This document shows positions 36,882 to 51,800 of a DNA stretch of 64,000 nt, piece after piece. Location: the NCBI RefSeq assembly GCF_037975245.1, contig NC_092568.1:2480001-2544000 (forward strand), given 5' to 3'. Within the stretch, counting starts at the first letter, position 1. Every line of letters begins with the position of its first letter. Origin of the DNA: Apostichopus japonicus. Taxonomy: Eukaryota > Echinodermata > Holothuroidea > Aspidochirotida > Stichopodidae. The position numbers and the translations under genes are program-made. Below the pieces are notes generated by a model that was not told the DNA's origin, ran no database searches, and was given only the letters and a program-made list of their open reading frames with translations.

Positions 36882-39800
36882 TCACAAATTCGACGAGTAT
36901 TGTGGCTGACGTCGCACCAGTTCTCGAGGAACATTCTCAGGACTTGTACAACCTAGACACAAAAAAATAAAAAATTCTTGTTTTCAATCAAAGACTTAAA
37001 CATGTGATGGTATGATTCAAACTTTATGCTCTACCTATAAGCTATAATTAAATTGTTCAAAAATGAGACTATTTGGATCTTTTATTACAGCAAACAATAT
37101 TTCCTAAACACACAATATACATTAGCATTGCTAATCTAAACTGCAACCAAAACACTTCATCACTGATCTTAATTGAAGAGGTGGGAAGACCTTGTCCAAA
37201 CAGCAATCAGATTGTAAACAAATCGACTTATGAACTGACTAATGCAAGTAACCATGCTATCTGAACTTATGGTGTAACCATGGTAACACCAAGAATATGC
37301 TGGTAGTGTTTACCTGACAGAGCTAAGGCTAAGTTGAACTCATTCTTAAACATCTCTAGCACCTCCTTCACGCCTTCCTCACCCTACGAAAAGACAATAG
37401 TATTGAAAAGTTTAGTAAATGCATGTATGTAAAAGACAGCAATGCAGGCAATGTGAGTCAACTGAATTTAACAGAGCATCAAATAAACAACACAATAATT
37501 AACACATAATACCAGCACAGATATTCAACAGTAAAATTTAGTACAGGTAGTTTATGAAAACGGCCAATAGACCATTGTGTGTTAAGCCATAGATATGACT
37601 CAGGGAACTACCCTTACAAGTGACAATCTTTTCTCTTCTTACCAATCTCATTATTCAGGCTCACATTGTTTACTGATAGGGAATATATAGGTCTCTTACA
37701 ATGACCAGATAAAGGCCAAATTCTACCATTCAGGGTCACATTGTTTACTGATAGAGAATATACAGGTCTCTTACAATGACCAAATGAAGGCCAAATTCTA
37801 CCAGAAACTGACACAGTTGACAAAAAAATAATCTACTACTACTAGTAATCAAAGTCTCATGATCCATTTCCTACTGCATTGTAAATCCATTTAGAATTTG
37901 AACTGTTTGTGTTTGGATTAATCAATATTCAAATAATTGACAGTAAAAGAGACAAACTAACATGAAGTAAATCTGCAAAGGAAACCAAACTTTGCTAGGC
38001 CTGTTCATTTTGATTAAATACTTCATGTTTTTTTTTTTTAAATTGATTTGCTCTACCTTATATGTTAGCCCCCACAGGACAGGCCTTCCTATAAACACAG
38101 CTCTTGCTCCTAGTGCTATGGCCTTGAGTACGTCTGTTCCCAGTCGAATGCCTCCATCCAGGTACACCTCCACCCCTGAACCTGCTGCAGCTTTAACCAC
38201 CTCTGGAAGGGCATCAATCTGTGAAGATATTAAAAAACGACTAATATATTTAAGTTGATATTAGAGGTTGTGACCTCAGGCACTGCCAAGGGATGATAAT
38301 TTGCAGCAAGTAGAAAGCCAGCATGAGTCGTGGTTCCTTGCAATGTTTGATTTGAGAACATTTAATGTTACCATTGATTTTCTTATTAATTTCATTTTAT
38401 GACCATTGTTGACTTGAAGTAATCTACACAGGTACTTGTGGAATTACATATCCAGTACAAGGTTCATGCAAGCTTTTACTATGGAGTTATTAGGCATAGT
38501 TACAAGGATATTTAGAATATGACCTTTGTTGACCTCAAATGAACTTTGGACCACCACAAAAAGCAGTAGGCTTCTTTATATTCACTAGAGTTGATTCTCA
38601 TAGTAAGTGTTGATTCATCCAAGCTATTAACATTTTGCAGAATTTGACCTCTGCTGACCCTCAATAACCTTTGACCTCTATTGGTGAATCCACAAAGCAA
38701 GTAACAGTACTTCCCACAAGTCGAAATGCCAATTTTCATTACCATGCAGACACAGAGTATGGTCAGAATACAGACTAAGATATTAAAGTAATTACAATGA
38801 GAAGCCACAGATAGGACTGAAACATTGTATTTAAACGTTTGACCGTGGTCATGAAACTATGGCCAAATGATGTTGTCCAACTTAGATAACATTCAGTCCA
38901 GCCAATATGGCAATGTCCATCTCATATTATATGCAAACTCTATACAGCTCCAACCAGATAAGTACATGAAATGGGGTTACTGTATGCTACATTCCAAACT
39001 ACTGTAGGCTTTGATCAAGCGATATGTCTCTTCAAGGTGGCCTCACTTACTGTGGCTAGCACTCCGTCCAGCTGTCGGCCACCGTGATTGGACACTACAA
39101 TTCCTGCGACTCCATGGGCGACTGCTTCCCTTGTATCCTCTTCTGTTGAGATAAATATGACAAGACACTCAACAACTTTTTTTATTTCTTTCATAGATAT
39201 TGTTTAAAAAAAAAAACATTTGAATACTAAATCTTGGACAATGTCTACATGTAACTCTCTCTCCCTCTCAATTAACTACAGATTACTCCTAAGTGCATAG
39301 GCGTAGGAGGCGGGGGGGCTGCAGCCCCCCCAACAATTTTTTGGGGTGAAAATTCGGGCAATATGCTGAGAATTTTTCGGGCACCTACTGGAAGAATAAT
39401 AATATGCAATATGTTTTTCTGGGGTTTTTTTGGTAAAAATTCGGGAATATGCTGAGAATTATTCGGGCATCTACTGAAAGAATCATAATTTGCAATGTGT
39501 TTTTCAATTTTTTGGTGAAAATTTGGGCAAAAGGCCTATGCTGAGAAGTCGAGCACCTACTGAAAGAAGAATAATTTGCAATGTGTTTTTCAAATATTTT
39601 GGTGAAAATTCGGGCAATATGCTGAGAATTTTTTCGGGCACCTACTGAAAGAATAATAATTTGCATTTTTTTCAATTTTTTTGGTGAAAATTTGGGCAAT
39701 ATGCTGAGAATTTTTCGGGCACCTACCAGTGGCAGAGCGTCCATACAGTCAGAGGGGCGATGACCCCTGACGGACTCAAATGGACTGCTGGCGCCCATTT

Positions 39801-42800
39801 CAGCTTTTCACCACTGTTTTCTTATTCGCGATTATCAACTTTTTTATTGCGCTCTCAAATACCTATTGACATTTTTCACATTTTGTTGGTGCAATTTTAT
39901 GACAAATGGCGATGACACCTATTTATCCTTCATTTTTCTGCAAATTAGCAAGGCCCGGAAAGGGTCATTTCCGGCGATCTAGGGAGTATCTTTACTAAAA
40001 AATTTCTGTACGCTCCGCGCCAACCTGTGGTGGCGCTCCGCTTAGATAGTGTCAAAAGCACCCCTACAGACCCATTCTCTTCCCCCCCCCTGACCAATAC
40101 CCCTCGCTCCGCCACTGGCACCTACTGAAAAAAGAAGAATAATTTGCAATGTGTTTTTCAATGGTTAAACTGATATTATTATCATTATTATTGTAAGGAC
40201 TTCCCCAATAATTATAACCAATATAGAAGGGTAATAACACGAAAAATGATTTTATGTTATTGGCAGGTGTAGTAACTGATGGATGCCTATATGATATGCA
40301 CATTAACATGTAGAACACGCGCGGAGCGCGCGAAAAAATTTTGGTTATATTTTTCGGGCAAGTCGTTACAGCCCCCCCAAATCAAATGAGGCTCCTACGC
40401 CTATGCCTAAGTGGGCTAAAACATTTCCAACATATATTATGAAAACATTTTTTTGAGAGAGAGAGAGAGGCCTTGAATCTGTGTTTTGCTGCCAAAGTTG
40501 CAGTCTTGATGGTTTATTCATTTATAATAAAGGAGAGCATTGATATGTGAAGTATATTTATCACTTTAAAGTTTTTTTTTAGGCAGAGAGCTGCAAAGCA
40601 CAGACAGAGCTTACTCACAAACAATTCTAATAATTCAAACACTTACAGAATGGCCCTCTTTGATATACATATAATTATCCTTTATCTTGTTAGAGCTTTC
40701 TTATTGTTATAGCTCTAAGACATACTTCATACTAGTCTCCAAGTTTATGTAAAACACATCCTTGGGTGTTGGATGGGGGAGGAGAGGGAGGAGGAGAGGG
40801 AGGTGGGGGGACAGGGGGAAGAAATAAGCATAAATTTGTTGTTATCAAACTGTCACGTTTCATTATCTAAATACATAATATTCAGTGTATCAGTTTTTTG
40901 ATAACCTTTGATATACTGATTGGACATATTTTGAGAAATTAGAATACATCATGTTAATCTTTTCCTGATTGGTTTCGATTCTGAAAACCAACCTAATAAT
41001 CCCCCAGGGTTGGATCCTGCACAGAAGTACTTTACGTGACCAAAGGAGTGTTCCTTAATCCTTATACAAAAGTAACTGTGAAAGTCATGCAAAGTATAAC
41101 ACTAGTTTATTATTGTCATACTGAAAGTCATACTGAAAGCCTTTCTTATCTCGTAAACTTCCTCTATTCACAGGAAGCACATTTCCTAACGAGCTGGCTA
41201 CTATTCATAGAAACACTCTGTGTGGATTTCACATAACCAAGTTATGTTGGACAAACTTTTGATGTTTACTCAAACGAAATCATCCCTTCCTCTGAAGTAC
41301 TACAATGTAGAAACAAACAGGTCGCTTAAAGAAGAAGTGAAAACGAGTGTCAATAAGCGAGTTCAGAGTTACGAGTGCGCATGCCCGATTCTCACTTGGG
41401 GTCAGGTCAACTGAGAATTGAATCCTCGGAAAACGTAAACAATGACAGCTTTTCATAACGATAATCGCACTAAGAATGGGTTACTGCGACATTCGGAATT
41501 TATTTCTAGTGCATATTTCGGTGTGTTTACGACTTAAAAACGTGTATAAATTGACTGAAACTACTTCATAATAATATTGAAAATAATGGAACACATGTCC
41601 GTATCGCACGTGAAATAGTTAGTCTGATATAGGCCTACGAACGGGAAAAAGGAGTATATGTGACTGTATCCTTCGTATGGGTTACGCGACCTTACGTGGT
41701 TGCCGGTGTCTTAATGCTTCGCGGAAGTTCTAACTGATAATTTTCGGAAATGAATTTAAAATATAGCATGGAACAAACTATTTTACCCTTTTGTTTGTCA
41801 TTATGAGCCTGAACTGTTTTTTAGAGAATATCGTAAGCAACTCTAGTCTAAAATACTAACAGTGACACTGACAGAACTGTAGATCTAAATAGGCCTACAT
41901 AACCTATCCTCATACTCGTTGCTTTTACGTCCATCAACGAACACTGCATAGTAGAGGCATTGGTATCTTGTAGTTGCAACTACATGGTTTTTCATGTTAA
42001 GAAATATTAGTTCTCTTCATTTTTATGCGTGATTTAAATAAGCTTAGTCTTATTCTTGACATATTCCTACTACTTATAGGGGGGTGTTACTAAAATGAAT
42101 GACAATTGCGTTACACATAACGAATGACAATATGTTGTAGGCCTACACACTAAAAAATTGCGTTGACTAAAACGAATGAAAGTAAATGACAGCACAGACA
42201 TTTGCTTCAACCGGATATCACAGTTCAGACTTTGTGGGTATATTAAAGCCACGCAAAAAAATCGGAAAATTGGGGTTTAAATCGCAAAAATTCGAGTTGA
42301 CATTTTGCGACTGTGACCGGTGTTTTCGGTAAATTCTTGAGCAAGATGTTTGACTTGTCCTGTGGGATTTTACCCCGTGAACTTAGGGGTATTGAAAAAA
42401 ATTGTTGCTGTATAAAAATTATTGTTTTTATTACCCCCCCCAGGGCAAGGGGACGGTCGCCTCCCTGGCGGAGGTTCTTTTCCCAGACTGATCATAAAGG
42501 TGGGACCTCTTCTCTCTTATCCCTCTTATATCCACTCACCACCGTCCTTCGTTGTTATTCGTTGTCATTCGCTGTCATTCGCTGTCATTCGCGAATGATA
42601 ATTAACCCTGTACAAAGTCAATTGTCATTCGGTCATTCGCTGTCATTCGTTTTTGTTTGTCCTCTTTAAAGGGTGGGTTCAATTTGTTTGAAAAAAATAA
42701 ATAAAAATATTTATTTTATTTGGAGAAGAACATTATAAAAAATAATAGTGGGTGGAGGGATTTCCAGGGGTTATTCCAAGGAATATTATTAATACGCTGC

Positions 42801-45800
42801 GATGGTGTACACTCTGCCTTTAGAAAGCACAACCTTGACTCGGCAGAAATGGCATTGTAAAATATTTCCCTGAGCCACCCAGACTCTAAATAGCTGAAGA
42901 CTTTACCATCTTTATAGTCCGTCATCAGTCTTTGCTTCAGTTCAATGTTATCAATACTGGTAAAATAATGCGCAATATCAATGTACATGCAAGGCGGCCA
43001 TTTTTTCATTTCAATTTCGCCTTCCCATGCAAGTGGTAAATCCGAAAGAGGATCGGGCATGGTCTTTCCTTCAACCTGAAGTACCGATGCGTAGTCATCT
43101 GCCTTTCATTTCGCTCATCTGCTTTATTAACTTCAGCAATGTTCATCTGAACGGCAGCATACGCTAAAGCAACCAACTCCTCTTTCCGGCCATTCATCTT
43201 CAACTTTCGTTTCTTTAAAAATTCCTTCAGTCTGTCAACTTTCCAAAGTTTAAACTCTTCCAAACTTGTAGGAATATCCATCCCAAAGCGAAAAAACAGA
43301 GTAAATTTAGACGTAAATTATGCGATTTCTAATGTTTACTGTAAGTGCTCATTAAGTTAACGTGGGTACGCGAGCATACAACTCTCGTCGCAACGAGAGT
43401 ATTCTTATTTGACCTCTTGACCTCCATTGCGCAATGCAAACTCTGAACTCGCTTATAGTAAATGGCTACTTAAAGTATGGCAATATACATTCAATGAATT
43501 AAAAAAAAAACATTAAATTGAATGTACCCGAATGTGAATCCAGCACGCTTTGTTGTTTTTCCACATTAAATAATAATCAAACTAATTGAATAGGAAGAAA
43601 ATTTCCAGCTGATAACAAAGTCAACTTGAAAACACATTTTTAGGAGCTTTGTGGGAGGTCAAATGAGAATACGGGTCATCAGCTGGTAGTGACCAGTCAC
43701 CAACACCTCTGCAAACAATCACTGCTGAACTCCTCCACCCTTATAAACTCCGCACAATATTTCCCAAAAGGGAATTAAAGTTAGAACTAACCAAGAACTG
43801 ACCTGGATGAAAATTTTGGTCAAAAAGGAACCTATACATCAGTACTATTTTTTTTTCCCAGTTCCCAGCATTAAATAGAAAAGGACATCTGATCAAATCT
43901 TATCATCAACTATTTGGCCAAGGAGGAAGGGGGTGGGGGATGTAGCCAAGGGATGCCTTAAGTAGTATATCTATTACTCCTGCCATTCTTTTTACTGCAT
44001 ATTACCAACCAGTTAAGTTTCAGAACATGAAAATCCACTTATTGCACTTATTTGAATAATAACTGATTTGAATATCAATTAATTAATCTAAATAAAGATT
44101 TGCAGTAATTTTTGGTTTGTTCAAGAAACCAAAAACAGTAATGTACACAGTTAGCATTGCCTCTTTTATACTCTTCATATGTTTTAAAGGGAAGCATGTT
44201 TTTGTTTCTTACATTTTCAACGACATTCACATGTGGAAGGTTTCTGGGAGCCCTTGATTTGTACTTTGTACGATTATTTAATCTGCATTCTGCAGGGCTA
44301 ATTGTAAACCTCATCCTAGTAGCATGCATAACCAAGAAGACATGAAGGTATTGAAGGTTTCTGATATTTAATGGGACTTTTCTTCTGACATCAGAAAAGT
44401 GAGTGATATTCTTCGAAAAGCATTTGAAAGCTTTGATCATAATAACCAGGTACCTGATCCTTCTAGAACGGTCGATTATGCTATTACCACTATACTATTG
44501 GAAAATGTCATCACACAATGCACCGATAAACTGACCTGTTAAGATTCCCTTTAGGACTATTGGAAGTGAGGTGATTCCTTTCAGCCACGTTACATCGTTC
44601 CAGCTCAAGGTTTGGTCAACCTGGCTGGCCACGTACTCAGCTAATCCCGAATCGGAACTTCCAACCACATCAGTCTGACTGGCATGTTCAAAATTTGCAA
44701 GTCTAATAAAATTAAAATAAAAAGAGGTAAAAAGTTCCATGACACTTATTTCAACAGTTAATTAACTTCCCAAAAGGTCAATTGCTTCCACTAGCTCATT
44801 CATACTTACAGAGCACTGAAATTCTATTGTGCCATCAGAAGAATAAACTAGTCTGCATTTGGTATACTCCACAACAAAATGTGACTCACAGTTTTTATCA
44901 AATGTAGACTCCTATTGTAGCTTTAAAAGAAGTAGCTCAATTCAGTAGTTATTATGATAGAAATGAAAAATCCTCCACCATTGAGGACCATGGCTTATAA
45001 AAGAACCAACTTCATATGAAAGGCCAGGTGGGGGGGGGGGGGGGTGGGCATTGAGGGAGAAAAGTAATGTCACTTGAAACTTATAGGCTAAAAGGAACAT
45101 ACTGTAGCTGAAGGTTTAAAATGAATGGGTTTGGGTATAAAATCACTTTCTGACCTTACCTTGTAAAAAAATAACGTTTCTCTTGCAAATTTTATAATTA
45201 TTTAGCCTTTTAGAAGAAATGTTAATCACTCTCTTTATGTTAACCAGTTTCTTAAATAACCTCTTGGCTTGAATATTTAGCAGAAGTACTTACTTGAGTG
45301 GCGGTGGAAGCGAGAAGTTGTTCTTGACGTCAGCGTATCGCCTTCCAAGCTGAGGTGTATCGACCGTCAGGAACAGGGCTTTATAACCAGCTTTCTCAGC
45401 TCTCCGAACCAGGCTCTCAGTGAGGTCTCGATCTTTGTATACGTAGAGTTGAAACCACCGTAGACCATCGGGAGCAGCCTCTGCGACTTCCTCTATGCTA
45501 CAGGTTGACCAAGAGCTTAGAACCATACCTGTCTTCAGAGATGCAGCAGCTGTGACCATAGGAGACAGAGAGAGAATTAGGGTATCATGACAAACAGTAA
45601 TGTTTAAACAAGAAACAGCAAGACAATCACCTGAGCTGTATATCAATGTAAGCAGAGTAGTATGATATAAACCAGAAAGCTCTTCATGGGGAGGCATGAG
45701 AGATGCAGTTGTGTAGTTATGAGGGGGAGATCGGGCAGTGGTGTTCAGTATGAGAACAATGCAATGGGGTTTTTTTTTTTGGGGGGGGTTGAAGCAAATT

Positions 45801-48800
45801 TGGGTTTATCTATGGGTGGCAGGGGGGAGGAGGGGTAAGTAAAGGGTAAGCCATGCTCAAATTATCGGTCAACTATCAAAAACAGAAAGTACTCTCATGC
45901 AATGAAATATCATTTTAAGGCAAGAAAATGGAACTGCCTCCTACACTACAATAAGTGCTGAACTGCTATACTATCCATAGCCAGGGGTATAACTATTCAA
46001 TTTTCAGAGTCTGTGAAATGACTCAGCAAAGGGTTTTCCTCATATATGCTGTGATCAATTTCTACAGCATTTATACACATAACTTGTACTGTTACATCAT
46101 AGTTTTCAACGTTACATTGTAATCCCTCACCTCCCTCTATCCTGCCCCCAACCCCCTCTCCCCACTGCTCAGCAGAACTGCCTATATCTATATCAAAGTC
46201 TGTCCCTTCCCATTTCATCATATGGACAATTGAAGCCCTCCCATATTGTTATTCCTACAGGGAATGTACCTACCTTTAGCAGTTGCAACCTCCCCATACG
46301 GGTGAGCCATACTCTGCATCGCGGTTGGGGCGATAGCAATCGGAATGTCTACCTTTTGTCCAAGAATAGTTGTTGAAAGGTCACGTTTGGAGACATCACG
46401 TAAGAGCTCCGGGTACAACCGTAGTCTGTGTATTAAAGTGAGATTATTTTCAAAAAGCTTCTAAAAGTTAAGATAATAAGATTGATCTCTAAATATTTTA
46501 CTTTTCAAATACGGACAATCACCTCATAACCCCAAAGTCACTGGTTTCAATCCCAGCCTCTAGAGTCAATATTTTATCAGCTTTTTTTTCTCCAAAAGTT
46601 ATTACCAATTTTTCTGCTCTTTTGTTTTCATGATTTACTGAAATTGTTTGGGCAATTCCTGCTGCCTATGAAACACTTGTACATTAAACAACTTTGACAA
46701 ATTCTGTTTTGAGGTCGGATGTCACCTGGTGAATTTGAAGAAATCGCCACTGCCACATCCTGTCACTAACTACTGTAACATAAATAAACAAATAAAACAT
46801 ATAAAGATCAATCCCAAGTTAAAAACAAGTTTGCCAACCAGTTGAGAGTTACAGTGAATTCATTGTCAGCAACTTCAGTTGGCTAAGTGGATGACTTCAT
46901 TGGATGCATTACATCTGGTAGGTGGGATAGAGGAGGGGGATAGGGAGGTGTTAGGGGAGGGGGAGGGGAAGTGTGGGTTTGGCAGAGGAAGTGTCACATT
47001 TTCTTTTAAGCTATTTCATTGTGGAGAATGGGTAACAAAGTAATGAACTTGGTATGAATTACTTTATGATATTAGTATTTTAGACCTTCCCTAAGTTTGA
47101 ACTCAAGTAAACATACCAGTATGTGCTTTATTAGACTTGTTTGTCTTGTCCAGAAGTCTGGGATCACAAAAATCAACCAGCTACTAAAACTTTAGAAATA
47201 AGCCGCTGACGCAGACGGTGCCAAGGATAAAATTCTAAATACCTCAGAATGTTTTGGTGTCGATAAGATCATGCAAGCCTTATAGTGTCTGTTACATAAA
47301 TATTACTGAAGTTTTGTTCCATGGGTGCCTTTTATACTGTCTAATACACAGTTCTTTGCAGTACCACTTTTTCGCTTATAGAAAATTTCAGCAATGAAGT
47401 GAAAATGAATTTTACAAGCCTCATAGTGCATTCCATTATAAACACAATTAACCTGTCCTAATCGATCCCTAAACCTTCAATCTCTTTTGGTACTGCCGTG
47501 TAGTGAATAATCACACAACACAAGGACGTACAGTTTTGCCTAAATTTTGGCCCATTTCCTCAGATCGAGTTAAAGGAAACCAAGATGAATACACAAGCAA
47601 GTGTCTTTACGTAATATCAAAACAGGAAGTAGCCTTTTCTACTACAAAGTGAAGAATGTTTGCTGGACTCGATGTTCATTGAAGCAATTGATGTCTTGAG
47701 GTTATTTATTATATATGTGCCCGATCGAACGGCTCGCTATGCTGCAGAGACATTACGTGAGGGAGAAAGAGGCTGACAATACATCTTAAGCATAATGTTT
47801 GAATAAAATATGGGTCTGTTCACGTTAAAGCGCCCTATTTGGTTGCCTGAGGTACCAAATTTTCAAATTACAGTAAAGAACTTCTATTCTAAGTAAATAA
47901 CATAACTAATATCTGCAATTTATGAATCAGAATTGACCAGAGCTTAAACTATTCTGGAAATTATATTCAAGATGGTTGAAAGTGTGACAATCTATAAATT
48001 TTCCAAAATTTGTTCTTTTTGTAATGGTGGTGTGTCATTCCATTGCTGCTACATTTGGGAATTCTGTTTTTATTTTCTTTATTAACACAAAATTTGCTAT
48101 TGTAAGACAAGTTTTCAATGATATCGATGATGTTTTTTAAAAAATATTCAAGTATCATTAGAAAATATTCAGTTTTTCCTGAAATAAAGTTAAAAAAGTT
48201 TTTCTTTAAAGAACAAAATTGAAATTAATAGTAACAATTATACCATAAAATTAAACCACAACATAAGCACATATATTAACCAAAAGCTGAAAATTCTGGG
48301 TCATGTCCTCTCAGAATTTTTTTTTTCTTGACTCTTGTTTCAGACATCACCCCTCCAAAATGATCTTGTTTCGGACATCACCCACCAATGGTTTACCTAA
48401 TATATTAAACCTAATATTTAGTAATAAACCAAATGATGTTCATTTCATGGCAATAATGAATAGAAAAGCATTTTAGTAAGTTGTTACCTGTACCAAAAGA
48501 GATCTATGGACCCTTCCTAGGTTCCAAGTTCAAAACAAAGAAAAGGGATACAAGTGATCCAAGTGATCAACGAGACAATTATTAAACGAAGGCCATGCTT
48601 GTTAATACTTAGCAATATATATCAGTACATCACGATATGTGATGATAACAAACAGCATCAAATTCATTTGAAATAATGAAAACTGCAAACACTTGTTTTA
48701 TAGATTTGCATAAGACTGTCTTGGACTATGTTTCGGACATCACCACAACTGTATTAGGACATCACTGTAATGTTTTCTACACAACGCATATCATATCAAA

Positions 48801-51800
48801 AGTTAAATTTGTAACAAAGGGGTCTCTGTTGTTGAGAAGCTACCTACAAGGTATAATGACAGTTTTGAACTTATTATAGTTCAAATCCTCAGTGTTTATT
48901 ACAAGTTACTTTATGAGCGTTTCGGACATCACTGAATGTTTCGGACATCACCTTGGAAAAATGTTCACAAAGCTGCATAACAATAATACATATTTCAGCA
49001 GGTAACAACAATATGAAGTAATATTTTTGCTATTCAAACCTGTTCAAGCAACAAAAGTCTGCTTCAATATAGACACAACAGTCAGACAGTACAGTACTTA
49101 GCAGATTTACACTAGATATTATGAATTTTTGAGGGAATGCAGTTTATTAAAACACCATAGACTGAGAAATCAACAAGGTGTACTGAAAAATAATGGCACT
49201 GTAAATTCTTGGGAAAACAAATGCCCTGAGGCACATATTTCAAATTGAACATCTGGACAGAGCCGATAGGTGAAAAGATAGGTGATAAGTGAAAATCTGA
49301 AGGCTTGGTGTAAATGATAACCCCATTTAATGTTAATGAATTATCACTGTTTACTACATACTCAGTTCATACATATCCAGAATACACACATTTAGTTTAG
49401 ATCTTCCTGCAAGCAGGAACTCGCGAAGAAGCCATCATTGGCTTATCAAAGCCGCAAGCTGACCAAAGTCAGTCTTTTAGATTCATTTTTAGCAACCATG
49501 ATTATGAATTGTCAATTGTCAACAACTCTGTAACTGGACGACATACATTAATCTTGGAGTGACACAAACTCGGGACCTTATGATTGAAAGGCACCGGCGT
49601 TAACCACTGCGCAAACACTCCATAACACTCCACATAGTGACCATTCATTGATCACCATTGGCATAAAGTTAATCTCTGCTTCACCACATTCGTTACTGTA
49701 CCTGTCCAGCATACCATTTGCATTGGCAAGCGTTCACCAACACTTCCCAGACATCAACTTATACATTATTTTGCCGAAAATGGTATTATTATTGACTGCA
49801 AAGAAATTTTTCCCCAAAAGGGTTATAGAATTCTTTTTATCTTTTACGGTTTCCACATTTCCATCACTACCTAGATGAAGTCTGCAATAATTGAAACAAA
49901 CAGCAAATATTTACCATTTAATAAATATACAGATGTACACAGGAGACATCCCTACATAGCTAATTTGGCACCCACCTGTTGTAGCTAGTATCAATGAGTC
50001 TACTATTTAAACAATTTTCAGAAGGGAGGTATCATAACCTAAACTCCACTAGAATGCTTGGTCCTATTTTGTAATGTCAGCAATAACAACTATTTTGCAC
50101 CCCTTCAAATGGTACCCACCCACTCCCACCCCCTCCCCATGCACCTTTGAGCTGGATCTGCCAATGTTGAAGATTGCTTCCACTGGCTCAGCTAAGCAAC
50201 AGTAGTAGCCAATACGAGTAACTACTATAAGTACTAGTTTAAATATCCTTCTTTATTGAGATTCATCATTATGCCTTGGCAATTATGATGTGAAAAACAA
50301 GTATTCATGGTTTGTACAAATACTCCTTGTCACATATGAATTAAATGATTTACTTTGTAAGATTGTTATTATTTAAGCTTATGGCCTAAACTTACATTTA
50401 AGTATAGGGCTTAGATGTTATGGTATACAGCAGCTCAGCAAATTGTTCAGCTTTATCCTTAAGTTTCATCATGATAAATATCTGTATACTGTACATATCA
50501 CTAAAGATCTGAAGTCTCAGTGAAGCAACTCGGAATGAAAACATGGTCATGCATGCATGATGCACCACTCTGTGTATATTACTACTGTTGACACCATCGA
50601 GTAAACCTGGAGGTTTCATCACACAGTAAATCCGTGTACCAGTCAAAGAGGGTCATGTGCTGTAATGTGTTCCAGGGTGGTACTAATAATCTGATCTACT
50701 GCATTAATCTTCACATTGCCCATTGTGATTTACTAACTAATACAGTAAATGTATATTTGGGCTTAGAGCAGCAGACAACACACAGTTACCTAGCAATGTC
50801 TGTACCTTAACATTATAGTTATAGTCGTTGACCAACATTTATAGGTTAGATCACCAGACACGTTCCACAGTCCTACTACTTAGCTAACATCTTCCCAAAA
50901 TACTGGTAGCTTTTCTTGACAACCATCAAGTTCCCATCAACAGTTAAACTGCTCTGACATAGGGTGTTATAGATGCACAGTGAGTCCATATCATATAGAG
51001 CGACAGACGACACTGAACGGTGTTCAGTTTTTCAAAGTGACGTTGACATACTATGCTGTAGACCAGGGTTGTCCAACCTACGGCCCGCTGGCCACAGTCC
51101 GGCCCGCCGCAGGGTTGCGTCCGGCCCGCCAGAGAGGCTCTACGGTGTGAAATTTAGTGAGCAGATTTATTGATAACAATTTGAAGCTATATAATCAATC
51201 ATTCGAACCTTCTGGGTCCAAAAAAAAAACTTCATACAGGTCAGTTTGTATGACACTCTCTCAGCGGAGGGGAGGGGAGGGGGGCCGGCTGGACTGTTTT
51301 ATCAGGAATGAAAATAAGTTAGTGCGCTCCACGCGCAGTGCTCACATTTTGTTGCCTTAGGCTTCGCGCAAAATTCGAAAAATCGAGCGAAGGGTTCATA
51401 CGGCCCCCTACTTCATCATAATCATTCCATGTGGCCCTCCTCTGCAAAAGGTTGGACAACCCTGCTGTAGACTGATGTGATAGAAACATGAGCTACTGTG
51501 CTACAAAACTCATCTAGGCCTATTCCAATTGTGTGTAATTAACTTTACAATTATCAATATGATATTGGGAAATATCAAATTGGTACCGCCATGGAAGCTA
51601 AAACACATCACATGACAGTCCATGCATGGTACCCACGTGCCCTTTGATGTAGTTCTTCTAGCCTATAAAAAGGCTTTCTATGGTTGTGACAAATAGCTTG
51701 ATTTAAGCTATAGCAGACAATTACAGCATTACTTTCTAATGTACTGTATACTGTGATGGTATCCTGATACATGTTATATCAGAAAAAATTTCACTAAACG

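Larger units (their letters stand above)
41353..43456. mobile_element. Inverted-repeat unit of 2.1 kb carrying a SAP-domain gene fragment (HAO1 intron 4)
   Basis: ATAAGCGAGTTCAGAGTT at 41353-41370 is matched exactly in reverse complement at 43439-43456. Just inside both ends the similarity continues weakly (GCGCA and GGTCA...GGTCAA blocks). A perfect 8-bp hairpin, ACTCTCGT-CGCA-ACGAGAGT, lies just inside the right end at 43381-43400. The unit contains clustered direct repeats of GTCATTCG (42550-42655) with inverted counterparts (GAATGAC near 42095-42175), and the gene fragment at 42716-43281. A longer target duplication is not evident; a TA inside each end is possible. Class not assigned. Confidence 0.6.

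Noticed and set aside
39385-39798. Minus-strand frame of 137 codons, and the similar frames at 63180-63656
   Set aside because: They read through the tandem units of the family 2 hAT-type element and its G-rich ends.
42313-42669. Plus-strand frame of 118 codons
   Set aside because: It runs through a C-rich tract and the GTCATTCG repeat cluster inside the SAP-fragment unit; composition is that of repeat.
48676-48879. Frame of 67 codons within the 5.27-kb element, considered as a transposase remnant
   Set aside because: It spans one of the GTTTCGGACATCAC motifs and shows no DDE or DNA-binding pattern.
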